A DNA stretch of 64,000 nt from the NCBI GenBank assembly GCA_008729055.1, contig SDUX01000007.1, positions 6,121,009 through 6,185,008 on the forward strand. Reading direction: 5' to 3'. Origin of the DNA: Pyropia haitanensis (taxonomy: Eukaryota; Rhodophyta; Bangiophyceae; Bangiales; Bangiaceae). This document shows, piece by piece, positions 43,027 through 53,086 of this stretch; position 1 is the first letter of the stretch; the number at the start of each line of letters is the position of its first letter. The position numbers and the translations under genes are program-made. A model generated the notes under the pieces. The model had not been told where the DNA came from. It did no database searches and worked only from the letters and a program-made list of their open reading frames with translations.

Positions 43027-43600
43027 GTCAGGGTACGGAGAGGAAGTTATGTCGTCACTTATATCAAGTCTATTCGCTGAGGGGGGTTCGTTTTAGGCCG
43101 GAATAGCTCGTTGACATTGATGAACGACCGCATCAGTGCCACGTTTGGCCCGACGCGCCACGTTTTTCCTACGTGGCACGAATATCGGCGAATATCGACA
43201 TTGGTGGACGTGCCCTCATGCGCCTGAGCGTCGACCCCACGGCCATCAACTCCTGCAGCTCGGACAACATTTTCGACGAGGCGAATGATACGGATAGATC
43301 GGGCTGACGTCTCATTCAAGTCTTACAGTAGCGAGCTGGGCTAGTCCAGGCGACTGTCGAGCGCACGTTCATTGAATGTGGCCAACTCCGTTTCACCCCT
43401 CAATTAGACTGAAGGTTCTAAAGTAGGCCACCCCTTATGCTACCAATGGTACCAAGTGTACTGTACTGTACACACTCGCAGCAGCATGAACACAGGCTGA
43501 AGCAGGCGTCTTCTTTGCGCTGGACCTTGAAGCCCGGCAGGACGGTCCGCGGCGGCCGCCCTGCCAACCACTTCCGAGCTTCCTCCTATTGTCGCTTGGC
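43027..43600. other. Upstream region of the TPR-like gene
   Basis: AT-richer DNA with CCACGT-type inverted words (GTGCCACGT near 43136, ACGTGGCAC near 43173) and the short tandem CGAATATCGGCGAATATCG near 43180. No ORF supported. Confidence 0.4.
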
Positions 43601-45046
43601 ATGGCGCATCTCGCCGCCGCCGTCCGGTCTGCTCGGGCGCTTCCCGAGGTGGCGTCGCTGTTGGGGTACCCACCCCCCGCCCCCCCCGTCGCTTCCAACC
43701 TCATCGGGCGGGCGATAGCCATTGCACGGCCAATGGCCGCCTCGGCCCCGCAGCTGCTGACGGGCGTGTACGCCGCGGCCGCATCGGTTCAGGCTCGGTC
43801 GGGCCACCTTCTTGAGGCGCTCGACTACCGTCGACGGGCCATACAGTTGGCGGGGCCAGGCGGCGCGCCGCTCGAGGCGGTGGTGCTGTCGGCCGAGCAG
43901 CTTACGATGGGGGAGGCGGGGGGGGGAGGGGCGGCACGGGCTGTTCCCGACCATGCTGACGTCGGCGATGGAGGTCGGCTGGGTCGCCTACACCAGGTCT
44001 TGGCAGCCGCGCCGGACGAGGAGTCGCTCGTCACGGCCCTGGACAGGTGGGTGGGGGCGGAGCACGCCGACGACGTGGCCACCGGCGGGGACGCCCCGCT
44101 GACGCGCGAGGTGCTCATCTATGGCGGGGGTGACGACGAAGGGTGGGACCCCGCCGCGGCGACGGGCAAGCCGACCGGGCGGGCTCGCCGGCCCGTGGCG
44201 GTGCTCGAGGGCCTCGCCGCCGCCCACCTCCTCCGCGGGCGGCTGCTGCTGCGGCAGCAGCCGCGGCGGCACGACGAAGCGCTCGACGCGCTGTCCGCGG
44301 CGCTGGTGCGGCTGGAGCACGTCAGCGACGCGCTGCGGGTGGCGGCGCCGCCGGCGCCAGACGAGCCCGCCCCCGCCGTCGGCCGCGCCGTGCACCCCGC
44401 CCTCGCGCTGCAGGCGGTGTTTACGCTCACCGCCTTGGGCGCTGCCCACCTGCCGCCGTCCCCACTCTCCGACGAGGGCGCCGGGGGGCAAGGCCCGCCG
44501 CGGGCGGCCGACAGCCAGGCCGCCGACGCCGCCGCCACCGACACGGGCGACGCGATGCTCCGCCGTGCGCTCGCGCTGGCGCGCACGTACGGACCCGACG
44601 CGGACCACGTGCCATCGTGGGCGGCGGCCTACCCGCTGGTGGGCCTCGCGGGCGTCTGCGCCCGCCGCGGGGAGGTCGTCCAGGCCGAGGGCCTCCTCCG
44701 CGCCGTCGCGGACGCGCCCGCTGCCGCGTCGGCCGCCGCGGGCGGCGCGGGCGCGGTGGCGGCGTGGGTGGCCGCCGCGGCCGCGGCGGGCCGCCTGGCG
44801 GTGCGGCTCAGCTGGAATGACCAGCCGCGCACGGCCGACGCGCGGGCGTGGGCGGAAAAGGCCGCGGCGGGCGCGCGCGCGTGGGGCGTCCCGGGGACGG
44901 TGGTGGTGGCCGACGCGGGGGCGCCAACCGGGGGGGGTGCGGCCGGCGTGGGCGGCGGGCGTGTGCCCGCCTGGTGGGGTGCCGCCGTGCGCGGGCAGTT
45001 GGCGGCGGCCCCGTGCGCTGGGGGGGGAGGGGGACATGGGGACTGA
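43601..45046 (+). CDS. TPR-like helical repeat protein of unknown function
   Basis: ATG at 43601 gives 481 residues with strong GC-rich codon bias. The chain is mostly Ala-rich amphipathic helices of TPR type, for example QLLTGVYAAAASVQARSGHL then EALDYRRRAIQLAG; AHLLRGRLLLRQQP then HDEALDALSAALVRLEHV; AAYPLVGLAGVCARRGEV then VQAEGLLRAVADAP. No catalytic motif or known family is recognised. There is no clear signal peptide. At 43913-43930 a G-rich run is followed by about 20 codons where a neighbouring frame (LFPTMLTSAMEVGWVAYTR) looks more protein-like than the annotated one. A pair of compensating length errors is therefore possible. Likely a scaffold for protein contacts. Confidence 0.68.
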   Translation: MAHLAAAVRSARALPEVASLLGYPPPAPPVASNLIGRAIAIARPMAASAPQLLTGVYAAAASVQARSGHLLEALDYRRRAIQLAGPGGAPLEAVVLSAEQLTMGEAGGGGAARAVPDHADVGDGGRLGRLHQVLAAAPDEESLVTALDRWVGAEHADDVATGGDAPLTREVLIYGGGDDEGWDPAAATGKPTGRARRPVAVLEGLAAAHLLRGRLLLRQQPRRHDEALDALSAALVRLEHVSDALRVAAPPAPDEPAPAVGRAVHPALALQAVFTLTALGAAHLPPSPLSDEGAGGQGPPRAADSQAADAAATDTGDAMLRRALALARTYGPDADHVPSWAAAYPLVGLAGVCARRGEVVQAEGLLRAVADAPAAASAAAGGAGAVAAWVAAAAAAGRLAVRLSWNDQPRTADARAWAEKAAAGARAWGVPGTVVVADAGAPTGGGAAGVGGGRVPAWWGAAVRGQLAAAPCAGGGGGHGD

Positions 45047-45893
45047 CATGGTTGGCCCCTGTGTCAAGAATGAGGTGGGCATGTGTCCCGTGGTATGGGA
45101 GGCTGTCTTGGGCACAAGGTGTGGGACGACACGGTTTGTGTCTGTGACGGGGAGGTGGAGTGTCCTGTATGCCCACACCAGTTGTGCCGAGGACTCCTTG
45201 TGCTCCTCTGGCGGTGTTGGGGTGGCGGCTGCGGGTGCGGCGGCCTGATGGCGCAATGGGTCGGTACTCGAAGTGCGCTGGGCGACGCGGGAAGCCGGTT
45301 ACGCCAGAGTCGCGTCGGACCGCAGCCGAGTGCGCAGCGCCCGCTAGCCCTCGCTGGGTCGGGATTCCCTACAGGAGTGCGGCGGCCACCGCTTGAAGCT
45401 GTAGCACGACAGGTGTTAACGCGGCCGTCAGCAGCCGTGTGGCGCGCCCATTTCCGTATCTCCGTACGTGATGCAGGTGTGAACTGGCACGAAGCACACA
45501 GAGCGGCAGCACGACCACAGGTGGAAAAGGAGACCTGGGCATGGAATAAAAAAACCGCCACCTGCTACCTTCTCAAGCAAATCCCAGCAGCATCCCGTCC
45601 GTACAAGTGGAGAAAAGGAAACACAGATGCAAGCACTTCCCACCAAAGAAGAGGCACAGCCGAACAATGAGGATAAGGAAAAACTCTTAACACGCCCGCG
45701 GCGTGACGTAGCACACAACTGGTCCCAACAAAGCAGACGCCGTACCCTTCCGCGCAGCTGCCGCTCTCGTGACCCCCCGGCCGGCAGCCGTCTACCACAC
45801 GCAGACAGTCCCAGCTCCCTATGCAGTTGTTGAAGCAAGGCTGTCAATGTCCGCCAGGCGCAGCAGCCCCCACTGGTCACCACAGCGGCGGCA
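45047..45893. other. Convergent intergenic region
   Basis: 847 bases between the TPR-like gene (+) and the LQY1-like gene (-). From 45400 it is AT-richer. No gene or repeat recognised. Confidence 0.5.
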
Positions 45894-47077
45894 TCACGCG
45901 TCGCGCCTGTCACACTTGACCGTTGCGCGGCTGCTTGCCACGGGCGTCTCAATCCACCCCTCCTCCGCCACACGATCCAGCTCCGCGTTGCCGTGCGTGA
46001 AAGGACCGTGCCCCTTCTTGTACCCCGAGAAGCCCGTACCGGCACAGGGTTGGCACGCCTCGCGCCGTGAGCCGCTGCACATGGGGCAGATCCGAGTGGA
46101 CGGTCTTGAAGACGACGGGGTAGTGGTGGGAAGGGCGTGGAGAACGGGTCTGGGAGAGGGAACAAAAGAGGAGGAGGAGGATGAAGAGGTGGTGGTTGTC
46201 GTGAATGAAAGAGATGAGACGGGCGTTGGGATGGAGCCGACGCCCAGGCACAGCTCGCACGGAACGGTGCCAAAGCCCGAACAGTAATCGCACAGCTCGT
46301 TGTCGTTCGGAGCAGGTGGCTGGAGGATCGAAGCGGGATACAGGAGCAAGCAACAGAGAAAAACGTACATGGGAAAAGCACAAGACAAAGCCAACACGCA
46401 AGCGCGAAAAACGCACAACGGATGCAGCGCACGGAAGCGAGATACATCACAGGTCAGAAGGCCATTCCGGCGAGAAGGGAAACTAGATGCAAAAAGAACA
46501 AGCTGGAACCCACGGACCGCCAGTGTCCACGCCAAGTCGACAGAGTGTACACTATGTTGACCGTGCGCACGCCGCGTCGACCGTGTACGCCCCGTGTCGA
46601 TGGCATCCACTCCATGCCGACACCTCTCCCACCATCGCTGCAGCCGCCACCATGACATACCGACCCGTACAGCACGTTCAGCATCACTTCAAACATAGCG
46701 CCGGCGACACCCACCGCAATCCCCGCACCGAGAACGCTCAAGCTCAGTGCTATGGGCATGCAACTGGGCGCAATAGCCGAAACCTGGGCAGCCCCGCCAC
46801 GTCCCCCCACCACCGGGCACTCCCAGCCGCGCCCCCCACAGCCGCACCCATCCGCACCGGGCGGGGGGGACACCCGCCGGTGGCACGGCCCATGGCTGCG
46901 GCGGCGGTCCACGCCCTGGCCCAGCCGCCCAGCCGGAATCAGCGGCGCCGCTGCAGCGACGGCAGCGACCGCGCCGCCCGACACCCGTCGCCGCCGACGG
47001 GGCGACGATGAACAGAAACCGACGTGGGCCGTACAGCCGGCGCGACCAATGGTCGCCGGGGGAAGTGTAACAATCAT
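45894..47077 (-). CDS. LQY1: LQY1-like thylakoid protein: transit peptide, one TM helix, DnaJ-type zinc finger
   Basis: Two exons: 47077-46661 and 46319-45894. The intron 46660-46320 starts GTATGT, ends CCTCCAG and is phase 0 on both sides. Exon 1 encodes a basic leader rich in Ser/Arg/Gly and one hydrophobic helix (PIALSLSVLGAGIAVGVAGA). Exon 2 encodes four CxxCxGxG-type pairs: CDYCSGFG, CELCLGVG, CPMCSGSR and CQPCAGTGF, followed by a charged C-terminus. This order (transit peptide, single TM, DnaJ-type zinc finger without a J domain) matches plant LQY1, a thylakoid disulfide isomerase that protects and repairs photosystem II. Unusual here is a Ser/Thr/Pro-rich insert of about 45 residues between the second and third pairs, where plants have about 15. 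I found no phase-compatible GT-AG intron there. BSD2/PSA2-type relatives are alternatives. Confidence 0.75.
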
Positions 47078-48018
47078 GGGTGTCGGGCGGAGGGAAAAGG
47101 CGCCCGTAGGTAGAGAGGACGCCGTAGGAGGGCGGCACCAAAGAGGCGACGCGGTGGCGACGCCGGTCGCCCCCAGGCGGGCGGCAGCCCGACAATGCCG
47201 CACAGCAAACGGGTTGCCGTCAACGGTGTTGCCCCGGCGTGTACCTCGAGGCGGTCAGGCCCAGGCGCCGCTCCAGCCGCTTTCACGCCCGGTGCCACAA
47301 GCAGACACGCGCGCCCGGTCAACGGCAGACAAAAAGCCAGAGGTCACGCCCCCGCCCCACGACCGCTCCCCACACCAGCAAATGGCAACGTCGCGCCCGT
47401 CCGAGACACCGCCGCCACGGGCGCGAACGCCGCACCGCGACGCGCGCGGGTGCCGCGGGGCCACCGCCCGCCCGCGGCCGCGGACCTACCGCGCACCGTC
47501 GCGGCACACGACTGCAGCGTGCCCCGTCGACCGGGCCACGGATCGAGGCGGGTCGAGTAAGGCGTGTGACCCAGCTGGAGTGGTAGCCTCGCAGGAGGCG
47601 GCGCGGGCGCCGTGAGCGGCCTTGCGGGATGGATAGTACACGCCGAAATCGTGGACGCGCGATTCTGTGGCTGAAACGACTGCAAGCCCACCGGCCAAGA
47701 GTGCACTACCAACCACAGAAGTAGGGGACGCACACGTGTGATTTGGTCTGGGGCCATCTGCACCGGATGGAGGCGCTTTGGCCGACCCGGAGATACGAGC
47801 TGTCAAGCTGCCACCGACGTTCCGTTCCATGGCAGGGAGACACGTTCTGAACGTCACCCGCGGGTGGGGTTGGGCCGCGCTCCTCCATCATGACCACCGT
47901 GTACAGAGCCTGGTTGTCTGTTTGCTGCAACAGTCTCCCTTGTGGAGGTCGGCTTTCCAAGGCCTCGGGCAATACCTACCCACCCCGCTGCTCCCACAGC
48001 ACCACCCTCACCTCGCGA
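47078..48018. other. Intergenic region upstream of the LQY1-like gene
   Basis: 941 bases between the 5' end of the LQY1-like gene and the 3' end of the next gene, both on the - strand. GC-rich to about 47620, then mixed. No coding sequence recognised. Confidence 0.45.
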
Positions 48019-48753
48019 CTATGAGGATGTCTCCGACTTGGTCAGCCCCACCTGCGAGGTCGTATCGATCGGCATGCTGCGGCCATCCTTCAAGGTCTGC
48101 CCAAAGTAGGCGTTGTCGCCCTTGCGGCCCCGAGGCTTGAAGGCGCTCGCCGTTCCCCGGGGTACCGCCTCAACCTCGGCCAGGCTCACCTTGACCACCT
48201 CAGACACCCCAGACTCCACCACGTCCTCCCCTTCCGCAACATCCACGCCCAGCCGGGTGCCAATGACCAGGGCGGTGCCCTTGGCGGCGGCCACCCCCAG
48301 CTCTGTCCACGCCCGCTTGGCCGCCTCGAGGATCTCCCGCTTGTGCGCCCGCACGCCGCCCGACACGCCCGACGGCAGGGCGGCCTCCACCACGGCCAGG
48401 TCACCAACCCGCTTCCACTCCCCACCGGGAGACCGCACGAGGACGGCGTGCTCGGCGGCGCCCGCGTCGGCCAACAGCCGCGCGTACAGCTTGTCCGACC
48501 GCACCTTGGACGTGGCAGCGCTAGACGCCGCGTCCGTCGCGGCGGCGGCGGCCTTCTTCTTGGACGACCGCTTCTTCGCCCCACCGCCGCCGCCGCCACC
48601 AAAGCCCGCCATCATCCGGGGGGCACCCGACCGGCAGGGGGTGCAGGGAGCGGGGCGGGCAGTCGACAGGCGACACGCCGTGGGCGGGGTGAAGGAGGCT
48701 GGAGGGCAGGCGACAAGGAAGCAAGGTCGGATGGGAGAACGGGGGGATCCCAT
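48019..48753 (-). CDS. Conserved plastid-type protein of unknown function
   Basis: ATG at 48753 gives 244 residues. Residues 1-46 look like a plastid transit peptide (Ser/Pro/Cys/Arg-rich, FLVACPPASF, ending SGAPRMM). The mature start is [19 protein letters not shown]. After an Ala/Ser linker comes a compact domain: DKLYARLLADAGAAEHAVLV, SPGGEWKRVGDLAVVE, HKREILEAAKRAWTELGV, and a C-terminal part with VVKVSLAEVEAV and GDNAYFGQTL. The GFG-plus-Lys start and the GEW-x-x-VGD motif recall small proteins shared by cyanobacteria and plastids, but I cannot name the family with confidence. The gene is divergent from uroporphyrinogen-III synthase across a 544-base spacer, so the two may share a promoter. 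Confidence 0.7.
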   Translation of the reverse strand: MGSPRSPIRPCFLVACPPASFTPPTACRLSTARPAPCTPCRSGAPRMMAGFGGGGGGGAKKRSSKKKAAAAATDAASSAATSKVRSDKLYARLLADAGAAEHAVLVRSPGGEWKRVGDLAVVEAALPSGVSGGVRAHKREILEAAKRAWTELGVAAAKGTALVIGTRLGVDVAEGEDVVESGVSEVVKVSLAEVEAVPRGTASAFKPRGRKGDNAYFGQTLKDGRSMPIDTTSQVGLTKSETSS

Positions 48754-49297
48754 GGCGCCCGCACAGCTGGTGTGGAGAGGATGGCGAGGGGGCGCCACGC
48801 GACGTCCGCAGCGGAGAAGAGACGGGCTCGCCGAAAAATCAAGGATGCCAGCGAGTACCAGAGCAAGACAGGGGGATAGCTAAGGGGAATACACAGAGGG
48901 GTGCAGAGACGAGGACTGGGGGCGGTCGCAAGGCGAGTAAAGAAGTGGTGGGCGATATCGAGGCGGGCGTCGGGCGACGGATCGGTGCGCGTACAAAGAG
49001 AAGACACAGATCGCGCGACTTCTGGAGATCCGCTGAACATGCAATACCGTCGCTCAATCGAGTAATGGTGATGCGAACACGTCATTTCTCGGTTGTATTT
49101 ACCTTGATCCACATGAGCCGGCTCCTCCACACGCGTCTCGGCGCGGCCTCGAGCATCACGTCGGCATCCAGATGACCCAGGGTCACCTTGGCAGAAGTGG
49201 GAGCGCCAGCGCACCAGCGCCCAAGAAAAGGTGCTTCTGCGCTTCTTCCCTCTTTGCTGTCCATCCTAGACTTTTCGTGGCCTGTGTCGCTGCTGTC
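48754..49297. promoter_or_regulatory. Divergent promoter region between two plastid-protein genes
   Basis: 544 bases separate the ATGs of the conserved plastid protein (-) and UROS (+). The middle is AT-richer (about 48900-49140). No specific box can be defended. Confidence 0.4.
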
Positions 49298-50272
49298 ATG
49301 GCGTTCCTTTCCCCCTTTTGCTTTGGCGCAACCCCGTGCCTGTCGCGCGTGCATTCCCTGCGGACGACGGCACGGCGGCGGTCCGTCCCGCTCGTCATGG
49401 TGGCCTCCGCCCCCCGTGCGCTGGTGGCACTGACGCGGGAGCCGCCCAAGAACGAGCCTCTCGACGCCCTCCTCACCGCCCGGTCCATCCCCACCGTCCA
49501 CCTGCCGTGTGTGGCGCGCCTCGACGGCCCCGACCTGCCCGCCCTGCCCGCGGCGCTCGCATCCCCCCCCGGCGGCTGCCCGTGGGCGTGGGTGGTCGTC
49601 ACCTCCCCCGAGGCCGCCTCTATCGTCGTGGACGCGTACGTCGCGGCGGGGCGGCCGTCGCCGCCGCCACGTCTCGCCGCCGTCGGCGACGCGACAGGGC
49701 GGGTGCTCGCCGCGGCGGGCCTCCCCGTCGCGTTTGTGCCGTCGGTCGCGACGGGGGCGGTGCTGGTGGCGGAGCTGCCCCCCCCGCCGCCCGCGGCGCG
49801 GCCTGGGGTGCCAGACGCGGCGGCGGCGGCGGCGGTGCTGTACCCCGCGTCCATGCGCGCGGGCCCGGGCGTGGCGGATGGCCTCGCCGCCCGCGGCTAC
49901 GCCGTCACCCGCCTCGACGCGTACACGACGGCGCCCGCGGTGTGGGGCGCCGACGAGGCCGCCGCCGCGACGCGGGTGGGGGTGGTGTCGTTTGCGAGCC
50001 CTTCAGCGGTCAAGGCGTGGGTGTCCAACGGCGGGGGGGGGGTGGTGGGGGCCGGGGGGGGGGGGGCGGGGGACGGGGGCGCCGCCGCCGCCACCGTCAT
50101 CGCGGCGTGCATTGGGGAGACGTCTGCCAAGGCGGCGCGGGCGGCGGGGTTTGGGCGCGTCATGGCCGCGGCGGAGCCGGGCCTCGCCGCGTGGGCGGAT
50201 GTTGTCGAGGCGGCGGTGGGGGTATTGCGGGGGGAGGCGGCGGTGGCACCCGGGGGGGGGGGGGGGGACTGA
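49298..50272 (+). CDS. HEMD: Uroporphyrinogen-III synthase, plastid-type
   Basis: The ATG at 49298 begins a plastid-like leader (MAFLSPFCFGATPCLSRVHS, then a basic stretch and VMVASAPRAL); an in-frame ATG at 49172 would add 42 residues. The mature chain has the weakly conserved HemD fold of two alpha/beta lobes: VALTREPPKNEPLDALL, AWVVVTSPEAASIVVDAY, RLAAVGDATGRVLAAAGL, VLYPASMRAGPGVADGL, GYAVTRLDAYTT, VGVVSFASPSAVKAWV and IAACIGETSAKAARAAGF. The T-S-P-E-A and S-F-A-S-P-S-A-V motifs and the GETSA segment are typical. The enzyme inverts ring D and cyclises hydroxymethylbilane to uroporphyrinogen III, the precursor of chlorophyll, haem and bilins. G runs at 50033-50068 and 50260-50268 sit in Gly loops, so length there is uncertain. 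Confidence 0.86.
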   Translation: MAFLSPFCFGATPCLSRVHSLRTTARRRSVPLVMVASAPRALVALTREPPKNEPLDALLTARSIPTVHLPCVARLDGPDLPALPAALASPPGGCPWAWVVVTSPEAASIVVDAYVAAGRPSPPPRLAAVGDATGRVLAAAGLPVAFVPSVATGAVLVAELPPPPPAARPGVPDAAAAAAVLYPASMRAGPGVADGLAARGYAVTRLDAYTTAPAVWGADEAAAATRVGVVSFASPSAVKAWVSNGGGGVVGAGGGGAGDGGAAAATVIAACIGETSAKAARAAGFGRVMAAAEPGLAAWADVVEAAVGVLRGEAAVAPGGGGGD

Positions 50273-50659
50273 ACGTGAGGGTCACGGCGGGGAGGGCTGG
50301 GCGGGGTGACGGCCAGGGCCAATGCCGATTGGGCGTATCCTCCTTGCTGGCGTACGCCAACGGCGAGTCGACAGACGGGGCCGACACGGCGGTGTAGCCA
50401 GCTGCTCACGCCGCGGGGCAGACCGTGTGTCGTGGTGGACCACCCGCAGCCGCACAGACCGCCCCCTGTCCCCATTGTAGCCACGACACCCCTGCCGCCG
50501 CCATATCGCCGCACGCACCCACAGAGTACGCCAGACACCAGAGCGCGGGATGTGTGCTGAGAGTTTGGCCGCACGTCAAGCGCCTTCATCCGTCCACACT
50601 CCAACTCTTGCGCACCCCCCCCCTCCCCCCCCCCCCGCCCCACGCAAGCACTCACAACC
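50273..50659. other. Convergent intergenic region
   Basis: 387 bases between the UROS stop (+) and the probable stop of SGT2 (-). Nothing recognised. Confidence 0.45.
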
Positions 50660-52204
50660 CTACTGGGGCGGCGCGCCGCCGGCACCTCCGCCCCCCCCCC
50701 CCGGCCGCCGCCCAAAAACCCCTGCGCCATGTTCATCAGCTGCGCCATCTGCTCCGGGTCCGACATGGCCTGCTGGATGGCCGCCATCGGGTCGGGCGGC
50801 GCCCCCCCGGTGCCCCCCCCCCCCCCCCCCCCGGCGCGCCCCCCCGCGCGCCCCCCCCCAGGTTGGCCATCATACGCGCCACCGCGGGGTTGGACAGCAG
50901 CGCGCCAAGGTCGGGCATGCCGCCGCCGCCGGCGCCACCCCCCCCACCACCGCCCGGGCCGCGCGGGGCGCCCGCCGGTGGGGGCGCCCCCCCCCACCCC
51001 CCCCCCCCCCAGCACCCCCCGCGCCGCCCATCCCCCCGAGGGCGCTCGCCATGTTGGCCATCGCCGCCGGGTTGTTGAGCATGGACTGCAGGCCGCCACT
51101 GCCCATCAAGTTTTCCGCCATGGACCGCAGCGCGGGGTTGTTGAGGATGCCCTCGAGGCCCGGCGGCATGCCCGGCGGCAGCCCGCCGCCGCCACCGGCC
51201 GACGGCGCGGGCGCGGCGCGGGTGCCCACCGACCCGGTCGGGCGCCCCCCCGCAGCGCGCGCCGTCGCCGCCGCGAGCGCCGCGGCGATCTTGGTGCTCC
51301 CCGGGTCGAGCGCCGCCGCGTCCTGCAGCGCCGCCACTTCCTCCTCCGCCATCCCCAGGTGCCGGTACGCCGACGCGAGCCGCTCGTGCGCGCGCACAAA
51401 GCCCGGCTCCGCCTCGATCGCCGCCTTGCAGTCGTCGGCCGCGTCCACGTACGAGGCCTGGTAAATCTTGGCCGCCGCCCGGTTGGACAGGTACACCGCC
51501 GTGCCGGGGCGGCGGGCGAGCGCGGCGGTGTACAGGCGCTCGGCCTCAGCATAGTCCTTGCGCAGCAGCGCGTCGTTGCCTTGGGCCTTGAGCGCCTCGG
51601 CCGCCGCCACGTCCGCGTCGGAGGGGGGGGCGGCCCCGTTCGCGCCGCCGCCGGCCGCGGCCGTCGCGTCTGGGGCGTCTGCGGGGGGGGCCGCCGCCAC
51701 CCCCGCCGCCGCCCCCGCCGCCGCCCCCGCCGCCACCCCCGCCGCCGCCCCCGCCGCCGCCCCCGCCGCCACCCCCGCCGCCGCCCCCGCCGCCCCCGCC
51801 CCGTACTTGGAGTCAAACTTGGCCCGCGCGGTCGCCACCCGCGCGTCGTACTCGGGGGAGCCCTCCGCGACGCCGTCAAAGAACTTGGTCTTCTTCAGCG
51901 TGCGGAGGAACTTTTCAAAGGTGGGGGTGGACGGCGCCGTCGCCGCCGCCGGCGCCGCCGCCGCCGTCCCGCCGTCGGCGGTGGCGCCCGGCGTGACGCC
52001 CAGCGCCGCGGCGCCCGCCGCCCAGACGGCGAGGAAGGCGGGCGCGTCCGCGGCGGCGGCTGGCTTGTCGCCGAGGTCGTACGCGCGGGACAGGGCGGCG
52101 GCGGCAGCGGCGAGGTCGCCCGCTGGCGGGCCGCCCGCCGCGGCGGCGGCGGCCAGGTGGGCGACGACGGCGGCCATGGCGCGGCGCTCGTCGGCGGCGG
52201 CCAT
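50660..52204 (-). CDS. SGT2: SGT2/SGTA co-chaperone (small glutamine-rich TPR protein), frame changes at C runs
   Basis: ATG at 52204. N-terminal dimerisation domain at residues 1-60 (RRAMAAVVAHLA, then LSRAYDLGDKP), then STPTFEKFLRTLKKTKFF and an Ala/Gly/Val-rich linker. Three TPRs follow: ALKAQGNDALLRKDYAEAER, YLSNRAAAKIYQASYVDAAD and HERLASAYRHLGMAEEEVAA, with the Lys/Asn positions of a carboxylate clamp for Hsp70/Hsp90 tails. The C-terminus is the Met/Asn/Gln-rich client-binding region: GILNNPALRSMAENLMGSGG, SMLNNPAAMANMASALGG. It continues in other frames as MPDLGALLSNPAVARMMANL and then PMAAIQQAMSDPEQMAQLMN. Frames switch at C runs 50997-51010, 50815-50832 and 50691-50702 (+ strand); the last gives a stop at 50660. 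Sgt2 captures tail-anchored proteins for the GET pathway. Confidence 0.92.
51690..51805 (-). repeat. 36-bp minisatellite coding the Ala/Gly/Val linker of SGT2
   Basis: The coding strand repeats GVAAGAAAGAAA (12 codons) about three times. The DNA is a run of GCCGCCCCCGCC-type words with CCACC interruptions every 36 bases. Confidence 0.8.
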
Positions 52205-53086
52205 GACGGCGGCGCGACGCGACACCGGGTGTGCACAGCTGGCGGCAGCACCGGGAATGCTCAACAGCAGCAGCCGGGCAGAGTGCCGCCGGGGGGCGCC
52301 GTCAGGGTGCGGGGCGACGGCGAGCAGGGCGCGTGAGAAAACGAGACGCTGAGGCGCACGCACTGCGTCGGCGCGAAGCAGACGTCCGCAGTTGGGCACC
52401 GCACGCTGTCCCGCGCACCATTATCCATTGCGCGGTTCTCAGCGGGCTCTCGAGCCTGCAAAATGCCGCTCAGAATTACGACTGAAGTTGTGGTGCCGCG
52501 TGCAGTGCAGTCGGGAGTGAGAGACACGTGGAAGACACTGGCAAAGCCCTACAAAGGCACATTCCAATTTCGATCGCGATTTTCTTGAATGTGTGTCCCA
52601 TCTGATCGACCTCAAGACGGTGTCCGAGTCGTCTTCCCATTGGTCAATGGGTCACATCCGGCTGAGTGAATGGCTGAGAGCTTGTCCCCAAGTCTTGATC
52701 ATGATGCCGTATTGAACCGGACCTATCTCCAGTCCCTCCAGGCAGCGGCGGCCTCGGGCGGTCATCGCTGCAGCTCGTGCGGTGGGTCGCTCTGTGCGTT
52801 ACCCGCGGCCGTCTCCCTACACCTCCCCGCTCCCTACACCTCCTCCCCTCTCCTGACCACTCTCTGGTGTCCCCACCTCCCCGGCGCCCCCTGGGACGCG
52901 TTCGTGGTGGCCATTTCCGGCTCATCCGCCCCGTTGTAGGCGGTGAAGCGCGCCTGTGCGCCGCCCGCCCGCTGCGGCCGGCCCGTGGGTCCACGACCGG
53001 TGCGGGCGCGCCGTGACGTCGTTTCCCCCCCCCCTCTCGCTCGGCCGCCTCCCCCGTCCGCCCCCCCGTGACGGCCGTCGCGGGCA
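52205..53086. promoter_or_regulatory. Divergent promoter region between SGT2 and the TTD14-like gene
   Basis: 882 bases between divergent ATGs. An AT-richer centre (52400-52700) contains ATTCCAATTTCGATCGCGAT near 52561 and CCCATTGGTCAATGGG at about 52637-52652. The latter is a perfect 16-bp palindrome containing CCAAT-type words on both strands and is the best candidate element. Confidence 0.4.

Noticed and set aside
47255..47615. GC-rich ORFs upstream of the LQY1-like gene as a possible extra gene.
   Set aside because: All frames have shadow composition and no start with a leader or domain.
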